Under the pieces are notes generated by a model, which was not told the origin of the DNA, did no database searches, and saw nothing but the letters and a program-made list of their open reading frames with translations. DNA of 64,000 nucleotides, from assembly GCA_046540855.1 (NCBI GenBank), contig JBKHEJ010000001.1:1-64000 (forward strand). Direction: 5' to 3'. This document shows, piece after piece, positions 59,440 to 64,000 of the stretch. Numbering within the stretch: the first letter of the stretch is position 1; each line of letters opens with the position of its first letter. The position numbers and the translations under genes are program-made. The stretch is from T1Sed10-7 sp046540855 (lineage in GTDB: Bacteria > Actinomycetota > Nitriliruptoria > Nitriliruptorales > Nitriliruptoraceae).

Positions 59440-60588
59440 ATGACCAGCGAGATCGTCTTCGACCACGCGGCCCGCCGCCGGCGCTTCGATGCCCTCATGG
59501 ACCAGGAGGGGGTCGACCTCGCCTGGTTCCCGATCAGCGCGGACCTCGAGTACCTGACCGGCATCCAGCGCCGCGTCCCCACCTTCGGTGAGGTGAACTA
59601 CACCCACGGGTGGGCGACCGGGGCGTTCCTGGCCCGCGGTAGGGAGCCGGTCTTCGTCCTGCCCCGGATGGTGACCGAGTTCGACCTGCCCGAGGGCGTG
59701 CCAGGCGAGGTCGTCACCGTCAACGAGCTCGACGACGGCGACGAGGTGTTCCAGCGCGTCGCGAGCCGGCTGGGCACCCCGCGGACGATCGCGGTCGGGG
59801 CGCGGACCTGGGGTTCGGCGATGCTGCGGATCCTGCAGGCCTTCCCCGGCGCCCAGCTCCAGGACGGCACGCGGCTGCTCAACCGGCTGCGCCGCATCAA
59901 GGACGAGCAGGAGCTCGACCTGATGCGGACGGTGTGCCGGATGGCCGACACCGCGCTCGGCGAGACGACACCGCGGGTCGAGGCCGGGGTCACCGAGCTC
60001 GACCTCGCCGAGGAGGTGAACTACCACCTGCTCCGCAACGGCGCGCGGACCTGGTCCTTCGACACCGCGGTGTGGTCGATGGGTCCGCTCGACGACCGGG
60101 ACGCGACCGTGCGCATCTCCCAACAGGCGCTGCGCCCGGGGATGGGGGTCTCGTTCGACTTCGGTGCGGTCCACCTCGGCTACTGCTCCGACTTCGGGCG
60201 CACGATCCACATCGGCGAGCCCGGTGAGGAGTACGAGCGGGTCTACCACCTGGTGATGGCTGCCCAGCAGGCCGGGATCGACGCCGTCCGCCCGGGCGTG
60301 ACCGCCGCCGAGGTCCACCAGGCCACCCGCAAGGTCATCGTCGAGGGCGGCTACGGCGACTGGTTCCGTCACCGCACCGGGCACGGCATCGGGCTGGACG
60401 TCCACGAGGAGCCCTACATCTCCGAGGAGGACCAGACGCCGCTCGAGCCCGGGATGACCTTCACGATCGAGCCGAGCATCTTCTGGCCCGGTCGGGTCGG
60501 GGTGCGGGTCGAGGACATCATCGTGTGCACCGACGAAGGCGGCGTGAACCTCAACGAGTACAGCCACGACCTCGTGGCCCGAGACTGA
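59440..60588 (+). CDS. M24 family Xaa-Pro aminopeptidase-like protein
   Basis: Pita-bread metallopeptidase of 382 aa. N-terminal creatinase-like domain (RRRRFDALMDQEGVDLAWF) followed by the catalytic domain with the five metal ligands: Asp pair in SFDFGAVHLGYCSDFGRT, His in HRTGHGIGLDVHEEPY, Glu in FTIEPSIFWPG and Glu in VRVEDIIV. It would remove residues before proline or cleave a related amide. AGGAG before the ATG. First gene of a rightward operon with two luciferase-like oxidoreductases and a DUF885 protein; the stop overlaps the next start by one base (TGATG). Confidence 0.92.
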   Translation: MTSEIVFDHAARRRRFDALMDQEGVDLAWFPISADLEYLTGIQRRVPTFGEVNYTHGWATGAFLARGREPVFVLPRMVTEFDLPEGVPGEVVTVNELDDGDEVFQRVASRLGTPRTIAVGARTWGSAMLRILQAFPGAQLQDGTRLLNRLRRIKDEQELDLMRTVCRMADTALGETTPRVEAGVTELDLAEEVNYHLLRNGARTWSFDTAVWSMGPLDDRDATVRISQQALRPGMGVSFDFGAVHLGYCSDFGRTIHIGEPGEEYERVYHLVMAAQQAGIDAVRPGVTAAEVHQATRKVIVEGGYGDWFRHRTGHGIGLDVHEEPYISEEDQTPLEPGMTFTIEPSIFWPGRVGVRVEDIIVCTDEGGVNLNEYSHDLVARD

Positions 60589-61358
60589 TGCCGAGCACCG
60601 ACCGCTGCCGCATCGGTGTGCAGCTCTGGCCGCAGGCGACCACCACCGACGCGCTGCGCCGCGCCGCCGTGGACGCCGAGGAGGCGGGGGTCGACAGCAT
60701 CTGGATCTGGGACCACTTCTTCCCGCTCCGCGGGGATCCTCAGGCGGCGCACTTCGAGTCGTGGACGCTGCTGTCGGCCGTCGCCGTGGAGACCTCCCGG
60801 GTCCAGCTCGGGCACCTGGTGGGTGGTGCGGCCTACCGCAACCCGCACCTGGTCGCCGACATGGCACGCACGGTCGACCACCTCAGCCACGGCCGGTTCG
60901 TGCTCGGGCTCGGTGCCGGGTGGTTCCAGCGCGACTACGAGGAGTACGAGTACCCGTTCGGTACGGTCGGCACGCGGGTCCGCGACCTGGACGCCTACCT
61001 GTACCGGGTGCGCCGGCGCCTCACCCGGCTGACACCGCCGCCCGTCGGGCCGCTGCCGATCCTGGTCGGGGGGATGGGGGAGCGGGTCATGCTGCGCCTC
61101 GTCGCCGAGCACGCCGACGTGTGGAACGGCGCCGGTTCGCCGGAGGAGTTTGCGCGCGCCAACGCCACCCTGGACGGCTGGTGCGAGCGGATCGGTCGGG
61201 ACCCCGCCACGATCGAGCGCACCTGCCACATCGCTCTCGAGGCTGCGGACGAGGTCGAGGCCTACGTCGCCGCGGGAGCGCAGGAGCTGATGATCCAGTG
61301 CCCCGACCCCTTCGACCTGGGGCCTGCCCGTCGCATGCTCGCGGCCGTGGGCGCCTGA
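60588..61358 (+). CDS. Luciferase-like (LLM class) oxidoreductase C
   Basis: 256 aa, shorter than the usual 300-350 but complete in core signs: DSIWIWDHFFPLRGD near residues 36-50, RVQLGHLVGGAAYRNPHLVADMARTVDHLSHGRF, LGLGAGWFQRDYEEYEYPFG and LPILVGGMGERVMLRLVAEHADVWN. This subgroup is typical of F420-dependent oxidoreductases in actinobacteria. Coupled to the M24 gene through TGATG. Substrate unknown. Confidence 0.86.
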   Translation: MPSTDRCRIGVQLWPQATTTDALRRAAVDAEEAGVDSIWIWDHFFPLRGDPQAAHFESWTLLSAVAVETSRVQLGHLVGGAAYRNPHLVADMARTVDHLSHGRFVLGLGAGWFQRDYEEYEYPFGTVGTRVRDLDAYLYRVRRRLTRLTPPPVGPLPILVGGMGERVMLRLVAEHADVWNGAGSPEEFARANATLDGWCERIGRDPATIERTCHIALEAADEVEAYVAAGAQELMIQCPDPFDLGPARRMLAAVGA

Positions 61359-61419
61359 GCACAGCCGACCCGCGACACCCCCCGCCCCGACGACCCCGCA
61401 CCTGGCGACAGGAGCCGAC

Positions 61420-62328
61420 GTGGTCCCCTTTCGGATCGGCGCGAAGCTGCCGAGCTCCGGCGCCCAGCCGGCAGAGCACGGCATCCCGGCCATGGCCCGG
61501 CGGCTCGAGGTCGCCGGCTTCGACTCGGCCTGGGTCTCCGACCACGTGCTGATGACCGAGGACACCTCGCGCTCCTACTACCCCTTCGGCGATGACGGCT
61601 CGCCCGGGTGGGACGTGGAGATGCCGTGGTACGACGCGCTCATCGTGCTCGCGCAGGCCGCGGCCGTGACCGAGACGATCGAGCTCGGGACCGCCGTGCT
61701 CGTGCTCCCGCAGCGGCACCCGATCGTGCTCGCCAAGCAGGTCGCCTCGTTGGACGCGCTCGCGGGAGGTCGCGTGGCGCTCGGGGTCGGGGCCGGGTGG
61801 TTCCGGGAGGAGTTCGAGGCCCTCGGGGTGGACTTCGACGCCCGCGGGAAGCGGTTCTCGGAGTGGCTGGAGCTGCTGCGGCGCTGCTGGCAGGGCCGCC
61901 CCGAAGCCTTCGACGGCGTCCACTACCAGCTCCCTGCCGGGGTCATCCACGAGCCCACCCCCGCACGGCACGTGCCCCTGCTGATCGGTGGGGTCTCCGG
62001 CATCGCGCTGAGGCGGGCGGCGACCCAGGGCGACGGGTGGCTCGGCCTGCAGCGCGCCGACCGCCTCGACCCCGATGAGGTGGCGGGGGCCGTGGCGCGC
62101 ATGCGCGCGGAGGCGACCGCCGCCGGACGCGATCCGGCCGAGCTTCGGGTCGTGCTCAGGATCATCCTCTCGGCGGGCCGGACCGATCTCGTCGCCGCCA
62201 CTGTCCCGGCCCTCAGGGCCGCTGGTGTGGACGAGATCGTGGTCGACACCGATTGGGAGGCCGACCTCGACGAGCAGCGCGTCCTCGACCGGCTCCGGGA
62301 CGCCGCGAGCCAGGGAGCAGCCCGATGA
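61420..62328 (+). CDS. Luciferase-like (LLM class) oxidoreductase D
   Basis: 302 aa: FDSAWVSDHVLMTEDTSRSY, ETIELGTAVLVLPQRHPIVLAKQVASLDALAGGRV, LGVGAGWFREEFEALGVDF and VPLLIGGVSGIALRRAATQGDGWLG. These match F420-dependent LLM families (TIGR03619-like). GTG 61420 follows AGGAG by about 6 nt. 61 bp after oxidoreductase C; its stop overlaps the DUF885 start (ATGA). Two different LLM proteins side by side suggest sequential or alternative redox steps. Confidence 0.87.
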   Translation: MVPFRIGAKLPSSGAQPAEHGIPAMARRLEVAGFDSAWVSDHVLMTEDTSRSYYPFGDDGSPGWDVEMPWYDALIVLAQAAAVTETIELGTAVLVLPQRHPIVLAKQVASLDALAGGRVALGVGAGWFREEFEALGVDFDARGKRFSEWLELLRRCWQGRPEAFDGVHYQLPAGVIHEPTPARHVPLLIGGVSGIALRRAATQGDGWLGLQRADRLDPDEVAGAVARMRAEATAAGRDPAELRVVLRIILSAGRTDLVAATVPALRAAGVDEIVVDTDWEADLDEQRVLDRLRDAASQGAAR

Positions 62329-63965
62329 GCGCCGACGCGAACGTCCGCCAGCTCGGCCTCGAGTTGTGGGAGTGGCGGCTTCCGACGCAGTTCCGGACCT
62401 CCGACGACATCCCCCGGGTCGACCGGCCACGTGGGTGGCTGCCGAGTATCACGCCCGCCTCGGTCGAGGAGCGACTCGCCACCGCCGAGCACTTCCGCCG
62501 CCGCTGGGAGGCGGTCGACCGCGCCGAGCTGTCGCCGGCGGGGGAGGTCGACCACCGCCTGCTCGGCTCAGCGCTCGCTCGTGTGCGCTGGGAGTGCGAG
62601 CTCCTGCGCAACTGGGAGCGCGACGCGGTCCTGCTCGCCGAGCAGGCGATCGGCCCCTACTTCGACCTGCTGCTAAGGCCACCGCCCTTCCGCGAGGAGC
62701 GGGTCGCAGACCTCGCGCACGTGCTCGCCAACGTGCCGGCGCAGCTCGAGGTCGCCCAGGCCAGCCTCGCCCGTGCCGGGGTCCGCCCGCTCGCCGCAGC
62801 CGCCGTCCGGCTCCTCAGCGGCATCGAGGACGCCCTGCCGGCCTCGATCGCGGGCCTCGAGGGGCTCGTCGGCGCCGGTGACCACGACACCCTCACCGGG
62901 CTCGGCGCTGACGCGGCCGCCGCCCTCGCGAGCTTCCGGGGGTGGCTCAGCGAGAGCCTCGACACCTTCGCGCCCCTCACGCCCATCGGCCGCGACGGGT
63001 TCGTGTGGTTCCTCCGGCACGTCGCGCTCCACCCCGGGCAGCCGGAGGACCTCGTCACCGCCGCCTGGCGCGAACTGGACCGCGCGACCGTGTGGGAGGC
63101 GATCGAGCGCAACCGTCACCGGGACGCCCCCCAACCACCGCTGCCAGCCACCGCCGCGGAGCAGGTCGAGGACCAGGCGCGCCGGGAGCGTGAGGTCCGG
63201 GCCTTCTACGAGCAGGAGGGGCTGCTGACCCAGCCCGCTCGGCTGCGGCACTACCTCACCGCGCCGATGCCGCCCTACCTCGCCCCCATCAGCTGGCTCG
63301 GGGTCACCGACGACCTCACCGGCGACGACCGGTTGGCTGAGGACGGGGTCTCCTACACCCCCGAGCCCGGGCCGGACCTGCCCTACTTCTACGCCGCGAA
63401 CGCCCGCGATCCCCGGCTCGGCATCGTCCACGAGGGGGCGCACTACCAGCAGCTCGCCCTCGCGTGGGCCCACCCGAACCCCCTGCGGCGGCGCTACTAC
63501 GACTCGCTCCCGAACGAAGGCATCGCCTTCTACAACGAGGAGTTCCTGCTCCAGGCCGGCCTGTTCGAGGACGCGCCCCGCTCCCGTGAGGTGATCCACA
63601 ACTTCAACAAGCTGCGCTCGCTCCGGGTCATCGTCGACGTCAACCTCGCCACCGGCGCGTTCAGCCTCGAGGAGGGGGTCGCCGCCTTCGTCGAGCTCGT
63701 GCCGATGGACGAGGAGACCGCGTTCGAGGAGACCGCGAGCTACACCGCGAACCCCGGTCACGCCATGACCTACCTGGTGGGCAAGCAGCAGATCCTGGCG
63801 CTGCAGGCCGAGCTGCTGCGGGCCCAGGGGGAGGCGTTCTCGCTGCGGGCCTTCCACGACCGGCTGTGGCTCGAGGGCAACGTGCCCCTCGCGCTGCAGC
63901 GCTTCGAGGTGCTCGGCGACCGTTCGGAGCTCGAGGTCCTCGACGCCGCCGGACCCTGGTGGTGA
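62325..63965 (+). CDS. DUF885 family metallopeptidase-like protein 2
   Basis: 546 aa, DUF885-type helical protein. The metal motif is HEGAHYQQ (an HExxH form), followed by NEGIAFYNEEFLLQAG with the third-ligand-type Glu, and YTANPGHAMTYLVGKQQIL near the end, which resembles the close of the gene at 17353 (YPSSYLLGRTAI). Distant from that paralogue. No signal peptide. Co-translated with oxidoreductase D and overlapping the next start (GTGA at 63962). Probably hydrolyses a peptide or amide; not proven for the family. Confidence 0.82.
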   Translation: MSADANVRQLGLELWEWRLPTQFRTSDDIPRVDRPRGWLPSITPASVEERLATAEHFRRRWEAVDRAELSPAGEVDHRLLGSALARVRWECELLRNWERDAVLLAEQAIGPYFDLLLRPPPFREERVADLAHVLANVPAQLEVAQASLARAGVRPLAAAAVRLLSGIEDALPASIAGLEGLVGAGDHDTLTGLGADAAAALASFRGWLSESLDTFAPLTPIGRDGFVWFLRHVALHPGQPEDLVTAAWRELDRATVWEAIERNRHRDAPQPPLPATAAEQVEDQARREREVRAFYEQEGLLTQPARLRHYLTAPMPPYLAPISWLGVTDDLTGDDRLAEDGVSYTPEPGPDLPYFYAANARDPRLGIVHEGAHYQQLALAWAHPNPLRRRYYDSLPNEGIAFYNEEFLLQAGLFEDAPRSREVIHNFNKLRSLRVIVDVNLATGAFSLEEGVAAFVELVPMDEETAFEETASYTANPGHAMTYLVGKQQILALQAELLRAQGEAFSLRAFHDRLWLEGNVPLALQRFEVLGDRSELEVLDAAGPWW

Positions 63966-64000
63966 CCGAGGTCGACGCCACCCCCGCTCCGAGGCGCCGC
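63962..64000 (+). CDS. Start of a further operon gene, cut by the window end
   Basis: A GTG overlaps the DUF885 stop in the GTGA arrangement common here, and 13 codons (VTEVDATPAPRRR) stay open to the end of the window. The Arg-rich tail after a short acidic start resembles the cytosolic N-terminus of a permease, but this cannot be decided. Confidence 0.45.
   Translation, partial: MTEVDATPAPRRR

Noticed and set aside
1..64000. CRISPR arrays, rRNA or tRNA genes
   Set aside because: No regularly spaced short repeats and no recognisable rRNA or cloverleaf sequence on reading either strand; a dedicated search tool was not available.

Overview
The window looks like a high-GC member of the Actinomycetota. 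Codon third positions are almost all G or C, GTG starts and 4-nt start/stop overlaps are common, and several genes belong to families that use cofactor F420 (luciferase-like monooxygenases and a PPOX-fold protein). Exported binding proteins carry long Asp/Glu-rich linkers, as is common in salt- or alkali-adapted lineages. A Nitriliruptoria-type organism would fit, but that is only a guess. No rRNA, tRNA, CRISPR array, transposase or phage gene was seen.

Layout. (1) 0-3.9 kb: an inositol-monophosphatase-type gene diverges from a TetR regulator across a 28-bp perfect palindrome; an omega-amidase-like hydrolase, an unknown protein and an ATP-grasp ligase follow. (2) 3.9-16.7 kb: acyl-CoA metabolism. 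A leftward operon encodes a type III CoA-transferase, a thiolase and a B12-dependent acyl-CoA mutase large subunit. Rightward genes encode a split AtuA-type protein around a crotonase, an Old Yellow Enzyme, a second TetR regulator, a MaoC hydratase and a three-gene biotin carboxylase. (3) 16.7-45.6 kb: a peptide and amide block. It has a DUF885 peptidase, an amidohydrolase, two tandem dipeptide-binding lipoproteins, two gamma-glutamyltransferase-family enzymes, an M20 peptidase, a PPOX protein, two giant BNR-repeat proteins sharing 2.2 kb of apparently identical DNA, a four-gene Opp/Dpp transporter, and a second set with permeases and a binding protein but no ATPases. (4) 45.6-64 kb: an S9 peptidase, four luciferase-like oxidoreductases, an EthD-domain protein, a second amidohydrolase, a third and complete Opp/Dpp system, a RidA-fold protein, an M24 peptidase and a second DUF885 protein.

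Two structures tie the window together. First, fourteen intergenic regions carry versions of one 16-bp palindrome, ACGAACG-N2-CGTTCGT, usually beside a TANNNT -10-like element. This looks like a single TetR-type regulon joining peptide uptake, peptide and amide hydrolysis, F420-type redox enzymes and acyl-CoA carboxylation. The TetR protein encoded at 12.06 kb is the best local candidate regulator. Second, the 16.7-45.6 kb block is bounded by two direct copies of a biotin carboxylase/BCCP/S9-peptidase segment that have decayed reciprocally: the left copy keeps the carboxylase and BCCP but has lost the peptidase, and the right copy keeps only the peptidase. The block therefore looks like an insertion or duplication inside an older operon, with further gene relics near its edges.

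Working model (inference): imported peptides or amide-linked compounds are hydrolysed by the many peptidases and amidohydrolases, modified by flavin/F420 enzymes, and their acyl parts enter the carboxylase, hydratase, thiolase and mutase genes.
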